From contig NZ_CP151636.1 in assembly GCF_038397745.1 (NCBI RefSeq), positions 1,798,001 to 1,862,000 on the forward strand: DNA of 64,000 nucleotides, given 5' to 3'. The translations under genes and the position numbers were made by a program. Each line of letters opens with the position of its first letter. Position 1 is the first letter of the stretch. The notes under the pieces were generated by a model. The model had not been told where the DNA came from and made no database searches. It saw nothing but the letters and a program-made list of their open reading frames with translations. Below are positions 17,100 to 25,867 of the stretch, in pieces. Source of the DNA: Microbacterium sp. LWH11-1.2 (GTDB lineage Bacteria; Actinomycetota; Actinomycetes; Actinomycetales; Microbacteriaceae).

Positions 17100-17861
17100 T
17101 CAGGCGATCACGACATCGCGCGCTGCGGCGGTGAGAGTCGCGAGGTCGGCAGGCGGCAGCTCTGAGGTGACGACGACGTCCGGCGCATCGATCGCGCAGA
17201 GCGAGACGAAGCAGGTCGTCCCGAACTTGCTGGCGTCGATCGCCGCGATCGTCCGCTGCGACGACGCCCTGGCGGTGCGTTTCACGGCGGCGTCCTCGAC
17301 GTTCCACTCCGAGAAGCCGTGGTCGAGCGAGAACCCGCTGGCTGTCATCACGTAGAGGTCGAACCGGTGCGCCAGCAGGTATTCCACGCTCTCCGAGCCG
17401 CTGATGCTGAGCTCGCCCGCGCGTACCACGCCCGGCGGCATCAGCAACCTCACGGACGTGGAGGAGGCGAACTCCCACGCGACGCGGAGCGAGAGCGGGC
17501 ACACGGTCACCTGCCGATCCGTCAGGGCCTGCGCGATGGCGATGCCGGTCGTGCCGCCGTCGAGCACGATCGTGGTCCCGTCGTCGATCAGGCTCGCCAC
17601 CCGTGCGGCGATCGCCTTCTTGTCGGCGGCGTGCGTCTGCTCGCGCACCGCGATCGGGGGCTCGTAGCTGCTGCCGATCGCAAGCTGGGCGCCCCCGTGG
17701 TAGCGCTTGACCGCCCCCGCGTTCTCCAGCGCCTCGAGGTCGCGCCGGATCGTGATCTCCGTGACGCCGATGCGCGAGCCGAGATCCGCGACCGAGAGGG
17801 AACCCGTCTCCTTGAGCATCGCGATGATCTCCTGATGGCGGAGGTCCTTTGCGTTCACCAT
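17100..17861 (-). CDS. DeoR/GlpR-family transcriptional repressor
   Basis: This 253-residue regulator has the DeoR helix-turn-helix at its N-terminus (VADLGSRIGVTEITIRRDLEAL, then GAVKRYHGGA) and a DeoRC sugar-phosphate sensor domain (ALIDDGTTIVLDGGTTG-like ribose-phosphate-isomerase fold, later DASKFGTTCF). Such proteins repress sugar operons and release DNA on binding a phosphorylated intermediate. It is divergent from the carbohydrate cluster starting at 18014, which it should control. The frame is open further upstream, but the conserved protein begins at the ATG at 17861, and earlier starts would lie inside the promoter and operators. Confidence 0.9.
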   Translation of the reverse strand: MVNAKDLRHQEIIAMLKETGSLSVADLGSRIGVTEITIRRDLEALENAGAVKRYHGGAQLAIGSSYEPPIAVREQTHAADKKAIAARVASLIDDGTTIVLDGGTTGIAIAQALTDRQVTVCPLSLRVAWEFASSTSVRLLMPPGVVRAGELSISGSESVEYLLAHRFDLYVMTASGFSLDHGFSEWNVEDAAVKRTARASSQRTIAAIDASKFGTTCFVSLCAIDAPDVVVTSELPPADLATLTAAARDVVIA

Positions 17862-17884
17862 GCCCCCATTCTCGTCCACGGACG

Positions 17885-18005
17885 TCTCGAAAAGTTCGAA
17901 CGAAAGTTGTGTGCCCCTCTTGACGATCGAAACGATCACAACTTATGATCATTCAAACATTACAAGTGTTTGAACGCGAGACGTTCACACAGTTCGAGCG
18001 AAAAG
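17885..18005. promoter_or_regulatory. Divergent promoter and DeoR operators for the carbohydrate cluster
   Basis: A good promoter faces right: TTGACG (17920-17925), an 18-base spacer, TATGAT (17944-17949). A perfect dyad TTCAAACA-N7-TGTTTGAA (17952-17974) covers the expected start point. Related TTCGAACGAAA-like motifs occur near 17895, in GTTTGAACG near 17968 and in GTTCGAGCGAAAA near 17992, giving several possible DeoR half-sites. Repression of the SIS-GMC-ABC operon from here is inferred. Confidence 0.65.
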
Positions 18006-18013
18006 AGTTCCCC

Positions 18014-19054
18014 ATGGCGGATCGCACGCCCTTCGAAGACGACATCCAGGAACAGCCCGAGGCGCTGCGTCGTCTTGCCGCCTCCGCGGCGCTGCCGGCC
18101 CAGGTGCTCGGTGCCGTCGAGCGCCCCGAGCAGCGCATCGTCCTCACGGGCATGGGATCGTCCCACTTCGCCGGCATCCCCACGTGGCGTCGGCTCGTCG
18201 CCGCCGGTCGCCCGGCGTGGAACGTCGACGCCGGGCAGCTGCTCGATGCTCCCGGCCTCCTCGGCGTCGGAACCACCCTCGTCGCCACCTCGCAGTCGGG
18301 CGCCAGCGGCGAGGTCGCCGAGCTGCTCGATCGTCGGGCCTCGGGTGCCGTGAGCTTCGATCAGGCGATCGGGATCGCGGACGCCGCCGACAGCGTGCTC
18401 GCGCAGAGCTCCGACACCTTCCTCCCGCTGCACAGCGGACCAGAGGCCACCGTGAGCACCAAGAGCTACCTGAACACCCTCGGCGTGCACCGCCTGTTCT
18501 CGGCGGCAGCGCTCGGCGAGGATCAGCTCGCCGTGCGCGCGGAGCTGCTCCTTGCCGCCGAGCTCGTCGCCGCGGCGATCTCCCGCGTCGACACGGCCGA
18601 GCTGGCGGCATCCGTCGCCGGTCACCCCCGACGTCGTCTCGCCTTCGTCGGCTGGGGCGACCACGCGGCCACGGCCCTCTACTCCGCGCTGATCACGAAG
18701 GAATCATCCAAGGTCGCCGCCGAGGGATACATCGGCGGGCAGTTCCGCCACGGGCCGTTCGAGCTCGCCGGCGATGGGCTTACCGTCGTGCTGTTCGGCT
18801 CGAGCGCCGCCGAGCCGGACGCGAGCCTGCGCCGACTCGCGGAAGACCTCGTGGCGAGCGGGTCGCGCGTCGTCTTGGTCGGCGACGACTCCGTTCCGGG
18901 CGCCGTGACCATCGAGGTCGAGCGCGGCGACGGGCTCACGGCCCTCATGGTCGACTCGGTCGTCGTGCAGCTCCTCGCGGTGGATCTGGCCAGGGCCAAC
19001 GGCGTCGTCCCGGGAGAGTTCCTGTTCGGCAGCAAGATCACGACGGTGGTGTGA
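18014..19054 (+). CDS. SIS-domain sugar isomerase / deglycase
   Basis: This 346-residue protein contains two SIS domains like the C-terminal half of GlmS. It shows TGMGSSHFAGIPTWRRL and TSQSGASGEVAELL in the first domain and KVAAEGYIGGQFRHGPFEL at the end of the second. Members act on phosphorylated sugars or amino-sugar adducts (for example AgaS or fructoselysine-6-phosphate deglycase); the exact substrate cannot be read. Being first in the operon with a kinase, an oxidoreductase and an importer, it likely handles the phosphorylated product. I chose ATG 18014, because upstream in-frame codons overlap the promoter. Confidence 0.85.
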   Translation: MADRTPFEDDIQEQPEALRRLAASAALPAQVLGAVERPEQRIVLTGMGSSHFAGIPTWRRLVAAGRPAWNVDAGQLLDAPGLLGVGTTLVATSQSGASGEVAELLDRRASGAVSFDQAIGIADAADSVLAQSSDTFLPLHSGPEATVSTKSYLNTLGVHRLFSAAALGEDQLAVRAELLLAAELVAAAISRVDTAELAASVAGHPRRRLAFVGWGDHAATALYSALITKESSKVAAEGYIGGQFRHGPFELAGDGLTVVLFGSSAAEPDASLRRLAEDLVASGSRVVLVGDDSVPGAVTIEVERGDGLTALMVDSVVVQLLAVDLARANGVVPGEFLFGSKITTVV

Positions 19055-19056
19055 CG

Positions 19057-20577
19057 ATGGCTTCCCGCATCCTCCCCACGACCGTCGACACCCTCGTGAT
19101 CGGCGGAGGCACCGGCGGCACGGCGTTCACCGGAGTTCTCGCCCAGCACTCCGATGAGTCGATCCTCCTCGTCGAGGCAGGGCCGGACTACGGCGCCTTC
19201 GCCGATGAGCGGTGGCCCGCCGACATGCTGGACGCACTGATCATCCCGCTGTCCCACGACTACGACCTCCACACCGCATCGACCGACGGTCGACCGGCCA
19301 TCGACCTGCCGCGCGCCCGCATCCTCGGCGGCTGCTCCGCCCACAACGGATGCACCGCTTCGATCGGAGCCGCGTTCGAGTACGACGAGTGGGCTCGGCT
19401 CGCCGATGACACGCGCTGGAGCGCCGATGAGGTCGTGCCGCTGCTCGAGTGGGTGCGCGATCGCTTCCGGGTGAGCCACACCACGATGGAGGAGCTGACC
19501 CCTCCACAGCGGGCGTTCGTCGAGGCGGGCATCGCCGCGGGGCTCCCGCTCGACTACGACCTCGACGACATCGCCGCGGGCGAGGGGATCGGCCCGATGC
19601 CGGTCAACATCGTCGACGGCGTCCGGTGGAACGGCGCCTTCGCCTTCCTCGACGCGGTGAGGTCGCGCCCCCGCCTGCAGATCGCGGATGGCGTGCAGGC
19701 CGAGCAGATCGTGGTCGAGGACGGCGCGGTCACCGGTGCGTGGCTCGTCGTCGACGGAGAGCGGATGCTGGTCACCGCGAAGCGCGTCGTGCTCGCCGCC
19801 GGCGCGTACCATTCGCCGGCGCTGCTCCTCCGCTCCGGGATCGGGCCGCGCGAGGAGCTCGCCGACCTCGGCATCGAGACCGTCGTCGACCTCCCCGGCG
19901 TCGGCAAGCACCTGCTGGACCACTCGTGCGTGCAGCTGAACTTCGCCGGACGCGAGGGGCTCGTCGACGAACTGCGCGCGCTGCCGTTCCACCCGGACGA
20001 GCAGACCGTCGGTCGCTTCCGGTCGAGCGTCTGCGATGACGGCCCCTACGACATCCACGTCTTCATGGTCGCCGGCGAGAACAGCGGCCACCCTGGTCTG
20101 CCGCCCATCTCGCTGTACGGAGGAGCGATGCGCGCCAGATCCGAGGGCGTGGTCACCCTCGGGGCCGACCTCGACGTCGTCAACCCGGTCATCGACCACC
20201 GCTACGGCACCGATCCCGACGGCTACGACCGGAAGGTGCTCGCCGAGGCGCGCGACCTGCTGCGCGCGATGGCGGAGCACGAGGGGCTCGCCGATGTGCT
20301 GGGCGAGGAAGTGACCGACGGCACCGATCCGCTCGACCGCATCGTCAACTACTGCCACCCGGCAGGCAGCTGCAAGATGGGCGCGGCATCCGACCCTCAG
20401 GCCGTCGTCGACGGCGCGGGTCAGGTGCACGGCGTCTCGGGGCTCCTCGTCGCCGACGCCTCGGTCATGCCGACGATCACGCGCGGCAACATCAACCTCC
20501 CCACCGCGATGATCGGCGCCCGCGTCGCTGCCGCGGCACTGGGCATCTCCCCGGCTGCCGTCGCGCACGCTGACTGA
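19057..20577 (+). CDS. GMC-family FAD-dependent oxidoreductase
   Basis: This 506-residue flavoprotein oxidises an alcohol, most likely a sugar hydroxyl, passing electrons to an unknown acceptor. The N-terminal Rossmann fold reads LVIGGGTGGTAFTGVLAQ, followed by the GMC signature region RARILGGCSAHNGC. The C-terminal catalytic motif CHPAGSCKMG (active histidine) and NINLPTAMIGARVA are intact. There is no signal peptide, so it acts in the cytoplasm. It starts two bases after the SIS gene stop. A GMC enzyme inside an ABC-importer operon recalls glucoside 3-dehydrogenases, but that substrate is inference. Confidence 0.92.
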   Translation: MASRILPTTVDTLVIGGGTGGTAFTGVLAQHSDESILLVEAGPDYGAFADERWPADMLDALIIPLSHDYDLHTASTDGRPAIDLPRARILGGCSAHNGCTASIGAAFEYDEWARLADDTRWSADEVVPLLEWVRDRFRVSHTTMEELTPPQRAFVEAGIAAGLPLDYDLDDIAAGEGIGPMPVNIVDGVRWNGAFAFLDAVRSRPRLQIADGVQAEQIVVEDGAVTGAWLVVDGERMLVTAKRVVLAAGAYHSPALLLRSGIGPREELADLGIETVVDLPGVGKHLLDHSCVQLNFAGREGLVDELRALPFHPDEQTVGRFRSSVCDDGPYDIHVFMVAGENSGHPGLPPISLYGGAMRARSEGVVTLGADLDVVNPVIDHRYGTDPDGYDRKVLAEARDLLRAMAEHEGLADVLGEEVTDGTDPLDRIVNYCHPAGSCKMGAASDPQAVVDGAGQVHGVSGLLVADASVMPTITRGNINLPTAMIGARVAAAALGISPAAVAHAD

Positions 20578-20590
20578 TCCACTCCGCACC

Positions 20591-20615
20591 GACCCGACCC
20601 GACCCGACCCGACCC
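20591..20615 (+). repeat. Five tandem copies of GACCC before the binding-protein gene
   Basis: GACCC is repeated five times without interruption and is preceded by one imperfect unit. It ends 16 bases before the start codon at 20632, immediately upstream of the ACAGGAG ribosome site. The period of five and the position make length changes by slippage plausible, which could shift leader length or structure. Confidence 0.75.
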
Positions 20616-20631
20616 GAACAGGAGTTCACCG

Positions 20632-22041
20632 ATGAACGCACGCACCAGGCTGTATCCAGCCAACAGGCGACGGGCACTGCAGGCCGTCGCAGCCCTCACC
20701 GGACTCGCTCTCGCCGCCACCGGCTGCAGCGCGGGGATGGGAGGGGGTTCCGGATCCGACGATGTCGCCGATGCCTCCGGAGAGTTCGACTGGAAGCGCT
20801 ACGACGGCCAGGAGATCTCGGTGATGCTGAACGAGCATCCCTGGACCACCGGCATCAAGGAGCACCTCGCGGAGTTCGAGGAGCTGACCGGGATCGAGGT
20901 CTCCCTCAACACCTACTCCGAGGATCTCTACACCGCCAAGGTCGAGCAGGCAGTCCGGTCCGGCTCGGCCCCGGGCGTCTACATGCTGCCGATGGACGAC
21001 TTCGCCGCCACGCAGTACGACGCCGACCTGATCGAGCCGCTGACGCCGTACCTCGAGAACTCGTCGCTGACGAGCGAGGAATACGACTTCGACGACTTCC
21101 CCTCGGGCCTCGTGGATCCGGGGCGATTCCCGGCCGGTGACGCGGATGCGCAGGTCTACGAGGTTCCGATCGCGACCGAGTCGTACATCCTCTTCTACAA
21201 CAAGCAGATCGTCGACGAGTACCTCGGCGGAGTGGTTCCGGAGACGATGGACGACCTCATCGCCGCGGCGGAGAAGATCACCGCGGAAGGCGACGGCGAA
21301 GTCTTCGGCTCCGTGGTCCGCGGCGTGCGCTCGGACGGGCTTCGCGACACGATCACCGGCATGGTGCTGAACCAGTGGCCGCTCGATCGCGAGATCGAGG
21401 CGCCGTTCAACGTCTGGTTCGACGGGTCGTGGGACGACCCGCGGCTCACGGATCCCTCGATCGTGAAGGGGCTCTCGGACTACGCCTCCCTCATCGCCGC
21501 CGGCCCGAGCAACCGCTTCAACCTCGACTGGCCGGACGCCACCAGCCTCTTCGCGCAGGGGAAGGCCGCCTTCTTCATCGACGCGAGCGTGTTCGGTCCC
21601 GGGTTCGAAGACCCGGAGACCTCGACCGTGAGCGGCGAGGTCGGCTACGCGGCGATTCCTGCCGGCGATGTCGAGGGAAGTGCCGGCGTGTGGTCCTGGG
21701 GGCTCGCGATGGCGAAGAACGCCGAGAACAAGGGCGCCAGCTGGATGTTCCTGCAGTGGGCGACGAACAAGGAGATGACCGCGAAGCTCGGTGCGTACAC
21801 GGGTGGTGCGCCGCGTCAGTCCTCGGCATCCGACGCCGCGTATCTGGAATCCCTGAATCCGGAGTTCATCGACGTGACGACGGATGTCGCCGCGACCGCC
21901 CGAACGACGGCGGTGCTCCGTGCCAACTGGAAGCCGGGCATGCTGGTGATCGTCGACGGCATCCTGGCGGTCGCGAACGGCGACGATCCGGAGCAGACCT
22001 TCGAGCGCGCGAACGAGCAGATGAAATCGGCGCTCGAATGA
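20632..22041 (+). CDS. Extracellular sugar-binding lipoprotein of an ABC importer (CUT1 type)
   Basis: This 469-residue lipoprotein captures the substrate for the two permeases that follow. The signal peptide ends in the lipobox TGC with cysteine 32. The mature part is a large family 1-type binding protein (EISVMLNEHPWTTGIKEHLAEFE, YEVPIATESYILFYNKQIVDEY, KAAFFIDASVFGPG), as used for oligosaccharides and glycosides. No ATPase gene is present in the operon, so a shared MsiK-type ATPase elsewhere must energise it. A GGAG ribosome site is well placed after the GACCC repeats. Confidence 0.92.
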   Translation: MNARTRLYPANRRRALQAVAALTGLALAATGCSAGMGGGSGSDDVADASGEFDWKRYDGQEISVMLNEHPWTTGIKEHLAEFEELTGIEVSLNTYSEDLYTAKVEQAVRSGSAPGVYMLPMDDFAATQYDADLIEPLTPYLENSSLTSEEYDFDDFPSGLVDPGRFPAGDADAQVYEVPIATESYILFYNKQIVDEYLGGVVPETMDDLIAAAEKITAEGDGEVFGSVVRGVRSDGLRDTITGMVLNQWPLDREIEAPFNVWFDGSWDDPRLTDPSIVKGLSDYASLIAAGPSNRFNLDWPDATSLFAQGKAAFFIDASVFGPGFEDPETSTVSGEVGYAAIPAGDVEGSAGVWSWGLAMAKNAENKGASWMFLQWATNKEMTAKLGAYTGGAPRQSSASDAAYLESLNPEFIDVTTDVAATARTTAVLRANWKPGMLVIVDGILAVANGDDPEQTFERANEQMKSALE

Positions 22042-22991
22042 CCTCCACCGAGCTCCTCGTCACGGCCGACAGCACCCGGGGCGGCTTGCGCCCCGGGGCT
22101 GCGCCCCGACGCGAGGCACCCCGACGGCCGGCATCCGGCAGGGGAGCGTCGCTCTACCTGGTACCGATGATCGTCCTGCTGGGAATGACCTCGATCGTGC
22201 CGATCGTCTACTCGCTCTCCCTCAGCCTGTTCAACTGGAACTGGGGATCGCGCTTCGACTTCGTGGGGCTCGACAACTACATCGCCCTGCTGGGTGACGG
22301 GGAGTTCTGGGCGTCGCTGTTCCGCACCGCGCTCTTCACCCTGCTCGCGGTGGCGTTCGAGATCGTGCTCGGATTGGCGATCGCGATGGCCGTGCAGTCG
22401 ATGACGCGCGGCCTGGGCTGGCTGCGCACGGTCTTCATCCTCCCGCTGATGGTCTCGGGCATGGTCGTCGCACTCGTCTGGAAGGTGATGCTGGACCCGA
22501 CGCTCGGCGTCATCCCGTTCCTGCTCGGAAAGGTCGGACTCCCGGGTGTCGACCTTCTGGGCTCGGCGACCACCGCGCTGCCGGCGCTGGCGGGGATCGA
22601 CACCTGGTGGCAGACCGGATTCGTCTTCATCATCCTGAGCGCCGGGCTCGCCGGGTTGCCGAAGGAGCCGTTCGAGGCATCGCACGTCGACGGCGCGAAT
22701 GCGATCCAGCGCTTCCGGTTCCTCACGCTGCCGATGATGGTGCCGATCATCCTCACGGTCGCGGCCATCCGCACCGTCGACTGCCTCAAGGTCTTCGCCC
22801 TCGCGTTCGGCACCACGAACGGGGGCCCTGCCCAGTCCACCGACTTCACCCAGATGCTCGCCTACCGCACCGCGTTCCGCGAGTTCAAGATGAGCGAGAG
22901 CATGACCATGATGATCACGTACACGCTGCTGATCGTCGTGGTGCTCGCGGTCGTCGGTCTCATCCGAAAGGCAGGACGCCGTGCGCTCTAG
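22038..22991 (+). CDS. ABC sugar permease, MalF type
   Basis: This 317-residue permease has six membrane segments after a proline/arginine-rich cytoplasmic start. The EAA loop that meets the ATPase reads EASHVDGANAIQRFRFLTLP. The start ATG at 22038 overlaps the binding-protein stop (ATGA), and the 3' end overlaps the next permease by eleven bases, so all are coupled. It forms a heterodimer with the 22981 product. Confidence 0.93.
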   Translation: MTSTELLVTADSTRGGLRPGAAPRREAPRRPASGRGASLYLVPMIVLLGMTSIVPIVYSLSLSLFNWNWGSRFDFVGLDNYIALLGDGEFWASLFRTALFTLLAVAFEIVLGLAIAMAVQSMTRGLGWLRTVFILPLMVSGMVVALVWKVMLDPTLGVIPFLLGKVGLPGVDLLGSATTALPALAGIDTWWQTGFVFIILSAGLAGLPKEPFEASHVDGANAIQRFRFLTLPMMVPIILTVAAIRTVDCLKVFALAFGTTNGGPAQSTDFTQMLAYRTAFREFKMSESMTMMITYTLLIVVVLAVVGLIRKAGRRAL

Positions 22992-23793
22992 TCTCTCCGG
23001 CAGGATCATGCGCGGCGTCTTCGTCGCCATGGCCGTGATCGCCACGATCTTCCCCTTCGTCTGGACGCTCAATCTCGCGACGCAGAACACCGCGTCCGGG
23101 AGCGGACCGACCTTCTTCGCCGCTCCCTCGTTCGAGGCATTCGCCGCCGTGTGGGAGAACAGCGACTTCGTCGGCTCGATGGTGATGAGCGTGATCGTCG
23201 TCGCGCTCACCGTCGTGCTCTCGCTGCTCGTGACGGTACCCGCGGCCTACGCACTGGTGAGGTTCCGCGTGCGGAGGAAGTCGGGACTCGTGGTCTGGTT
23301 GCTGCTGGCCTACCTGCTGCCCGACTTCCTGATCGCGATCCCGATGTTCGCGCTGCTGCAGAACATCGGTCTCTACGACACCGCGTTCGGTCTGGCGCTC
23401 GCGTACCAGGTGTTCATGGTGCCGCTCGCGATGTGGCTGCTGCTGCGCTTCTTCGAAGAGGTGCCCGCCGAACTCGCCGAGGCCGCCAGCATCGACGGCG
23501 CGTCCCGGTTCGTCACCCTCACGCGGGTGTACCTTCCGATCGTGCGTCCGGGGATCGCGACGACCGCGGTGCTCATCGCCGTGACGGTCTGGAACGAGGT
23601 CACCCTCGCCCTCTCGCTGACGCTGAACAACCCGACCGTGCCCATCGCGATCGCCGCATACAAGGGCTACGCTTCGATCCAATGGGACCAGCTGGCCGCG
23701 GCGTCGCTGCTGGCCATGGCTCCGGTGATCATCTTCGCGATCTTCGCGCAGAAGCACATCGTCAGCGGATTGACGGCAGGAACGGGGAAGTGA
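22981..23793 (+). CDS. ABC sugar permease, MalG type
   Basis: This 270-residue permease begins at a GTG inside the end of the previous gene. Six membrane segments are visible, the EAA loop reads EAASIDGASRFVTLTRVYLP, and the protein ends in HIVSGLTAGTGK, the usual MalG-like C-terminus. It completes the importer together with the 22038 product. The stop overlaps the GTG of the kinase gene by four bases. Confidence 0.93.
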   Translation: MRSSLSGRIMRGVFVAMAVIATIFPFVWTLNLATQNTASGSGPTFFAAPSFEAFAAVWENSDFVGSMVMSVIVVALTVVLSLLVTVPAAYALVRFRVRRKSGLVVWLLLAYLLPDFLIAIPMFALLQNIGLYDTAFGLALAYQVFMVPLAMWLLLRFFEEVPAELAEAASIDGASRFVTLTRVYLPIVRPGIATTAVLIAVTVWNEVTLALSLTLNNPTVPIAIAAYKGYASIQWDQLAAASLLAMAPVIIFAIFAQKHIVSGLTAGTGK

Positions 23794-24629
23794 GAGTCAT
23801 CGGCGTCGACGTCGGCGGGACGAACATCCGCGCCGCGCTGTTCGACGATGCTGCGGAGGTCCGCACGGTCGTGCGTCCTGCAACGCTGGGTCCGGGCGAG
23901 CGGCCGGCCGAGGCGATGCTCGCGTTGATCCGTGAGGTGGCGATGGATGAGGATGTCGCCGCTGTCGGAATGGCGATCACAGGCCCGGTCGACGTGCGGA
24001 CGCGGATCGTGCACAACTCCCACACCTTGCCGGACTGGTCAGGAACATCGTGGGTCGACGAGGTCGAGACCGCACTCGGCCGACCCGTCGTGGTGGAGAA
24101 CGACGCGATGGGCGCGGCGTTCGGGGAGTTCGCCCACGGCGCGGGCCGCGAGGCCGAGGTCATGGCCATGGTCACGCTCGGCACCGGGATCGGGGTCGCC
24201 GTGGTGTCGCGGGCGACCGGTGCGCTGCGGGGAGCCGCGGCCTTCCATCCCGAAGGTGGCCACTTGCTGATCGGCAACGGCTCGCTGGAAAGAGTCGACC
24301 GCTGCTACTGCGGCCAGGTCGGATGCTGGGAGGAGCTGTGCAGCGGCAGCAGCATCCCGAAGTACTGGATCACCGAAGGTCGCATCCGCTGGGACGACTA
24401 CGGTCAGGTGCTCGCCCGTGGAGTTCGCAACGTCACGCGCGCATACGCGCCCGACACGATCGTGTTCGGCGGCGGCGTCAGCGCCAACTTCGACGACTTC
24501 GCGCCAGCGCTGCGGGAGGCCTTCGCGGAACCCGATCCGATGGGCGCGCCCGTGGTCTTCGTGCAGGCAGAGCTGGATCAACCCGGATGCGTCGGCGCTG
24601 CTCACCTGGCGGCGACGCTCGCCGAGTGA
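23790..24629 (+). CDS. ROK-family sugar kinase
   Basis: This 279-residue enzyme phosphorylates a hexose or amino sugar using ATP. It has the phosphate loop VGVDVGGTNIRAAL, the catalytic region VVVENDAMGAAFGEF, the adenosine loop VTLGTGIGVAVV, the FHPEGGH motif, and the ROK zinc motif CYCGQVGCWEELC. No N-terminal DNA-binding domain is present, so it is a kinase and not a repressor. The GTG at 23790 overlaps the permease stop. In this operon it probably makes the phosphorylated substrate for the SIS protein and the effector of the DeoR repressor. Confidence 0.92.
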   Translation: MRVIGVDVGGTNIRAALFDDAAEVRTVVRPATLGPGERPAEAMLALIREVAMDEDVAAVGMAITGPVDVRTRIVHNSHTLPDWSGTSWVDEVETALGRPVVVENDAMGAAFGEFAHGAGREAEVMAMVTLGTGIGVAVVSRATGALRGAAAFHPEGGHLLIGNGSLERVDRCYCGQVGCWEELCSGSSIPKYWITEGRIRWDDYGQVLARGVRNVTRAYAPDTIVFGGGVSANFDDFAPALREAFAEPDPMGAPVVFVQAELDQPGCVGAAHLAATLAE

Positions 24630-24668
24630 TCACTACGCTCGCCGACTGCACGCCGATATTCTGGAGGG

Positions 24669-25715
24669 ATGACTCAGCCGCAGGGAGCGCTCCTCGTGGG
24701 CAGCGTGAACTACGACGACGCCGAGACGACGATGCGCACGGCGGCTGCGATGCTCGGATCGCACCTGCGACGCCTTCCCGACGGCGAGGTCGGGAAGCGG
24801 TTCCACTGGATCATGTTCCAGCCCGACGTGATCGGACAGGCCGACGGCATCGAGCGCGTCGGCGACCAGCCGATCCCCTTCCCTGCCGGCATCGACGCCC
24901 GGGGTCTGCGCATCGCGGAGGGAGCGGATGCCGCCGCGATCGAGCTTCCGCCGCTCGGCTACGCCTCGGCCGCGATCGAGTCGTACGCGACCTTCGTGCG
25001 GCTGCGCGAGGACGGCGCCGTGCCCGCCGGCATCCGCTTCCAGGTCTCGCTCCCGACGCCGCTCGCCGTGATCTCGTCGTTCTTCCACGGCGACGACCGC
25101 GCGGCGATCGAGCCGGTGTACACGGCAGCGATCCTGCGCGAGCTCGACGAGATCCTCGCCGCCATCCCGCACGACGACCTCGCTGTGCAGTGGGACGTCG
25201 CGAGCGAGATGGGCATCATCGAGCGGGCGTCCGGATACGGAGCGCTCATGGAGGCGTGGTGGCCGGGAGACCCGTTCGACGGACTCGTGTCGAGACTGGC
25301 CGCGCTGATCGACGCCGTGCCGGCAGGCGTCGAGGTGGGCGTGCACCTCTGCTACGGCGACGCGGGGGAGAAGCACTTCGTGGAGCCGACGGATGCCGCG
25401 AACCTCGTCCGCTATGCGAGCGCCGTGGTGGCGGCATCCGCTCGGGAGATCACGTGGCTGCACCTGCCCGTGCCGATCGCCCGTGACGACGAGGGGTACT
25501 TCGCGCCGCTCGCGTCTTTGGTCCCGGTCTCGGAGCTGTACCTGGGGCTCGTGCACCGAGAGGACGGGGCCGAGGGGGCGGCGCGGCGGATCGCCGCGGC
25601 TCTGCGCTTCGCGCCCGAGTTCGGCGTCGCGACCGAGTGCGGCATCGGGCGGGCTCCGGCCGGTTCGACCGAGGGCATCCTGCGGACCCACGCCGAGGTC
25701 GCCGCGGCCTGGTGA
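24669..25715 (+). CDS. MetE-core-like zinc methyltransferase-fold protein of unknown role
   Basis: This 348-residue protein has the fold of the C-terminal half of cobalamin-independent methionine synthase, judged by an early LLVGSVNYDDAETTMRTAA segment and a zinc-site pattern: HLCYGD (H-x-C), a later REITWLHL glutamate, and VATECGIGR for the last cysteine. It lacks the N-terminal MetE half, so it is not a normal MetE. A TGGAGGG ribosome site and a 39-base gap put it at the end of the carbohydrate operon. A role there is unexplained: a thiol or methyl transfer reaction or cleavage of a sugar-linked thioether are guesses. Confidence 0.7.
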   Translation: MTQPQGALLVGSVNYDDAETTMRTAAAMLGSHLRRLPDGEVGKRFHWIMFQPDVIGQADGIERVGDQPIPFPAGIDARGLRIAEGADAAAIELPPLGYASAAIESYATFVRLREDGAVPAGIRFQVSLPTPLAVISSFFHGDDRAAIEPVYTAAILRELDEILAAIPHDDLAVQWDVASEMGIIERASGYGALMEAWWPGDPFDGLVSRLAALIDAVPAGVEVGVHLCYGDAGEKHFVEPTDAANLVRYASAVVAASAREITWLHLPVPIARDDEGYFAPLASLVPVSELYLGLVHREDGAEGAARRIAAALRFAPEFGVATECGIGRAPAGSTEGILRTHAEVAAAW

Positions 25716-25772
25716 GCATCCGGTCGACTCGCGGATTCGCGCGGCGGGCCGGTCTCGCGTAAGCTATTCCGC

Positions 25773-25863
25773 GGTGACGTGTCCGAGCGGCCGAAGGTGC
25801 AACTCTCGAAAAGTTGTGTAGGGTAACCCCCTACCGTGGGTTCAAATCCCACCGTCACCGCCA
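25773..25863 (+). tRNA. tRNA-Ser (anticodon CGA)
   Basis: The 91-nt sequence folds as a class II tRNA. The acceptor GGTGACG pairs with CGTCACC, the anticodon stem CAACT/AGTTG encloses CTCGAAA (anticodon CGA, reads UCG), a long variable arm TGTAGGG...CCCCCTACC follows, and the T arm is GTGGG-TTCAAAT-CCCAC. The discriminator base is G and CCA is encoded. The T arm and 3' end are typical integration sites, and the DNA beyond it is unusual in composition. Confidence 0.97.
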
Positions 25864-25867
25864 CCAC

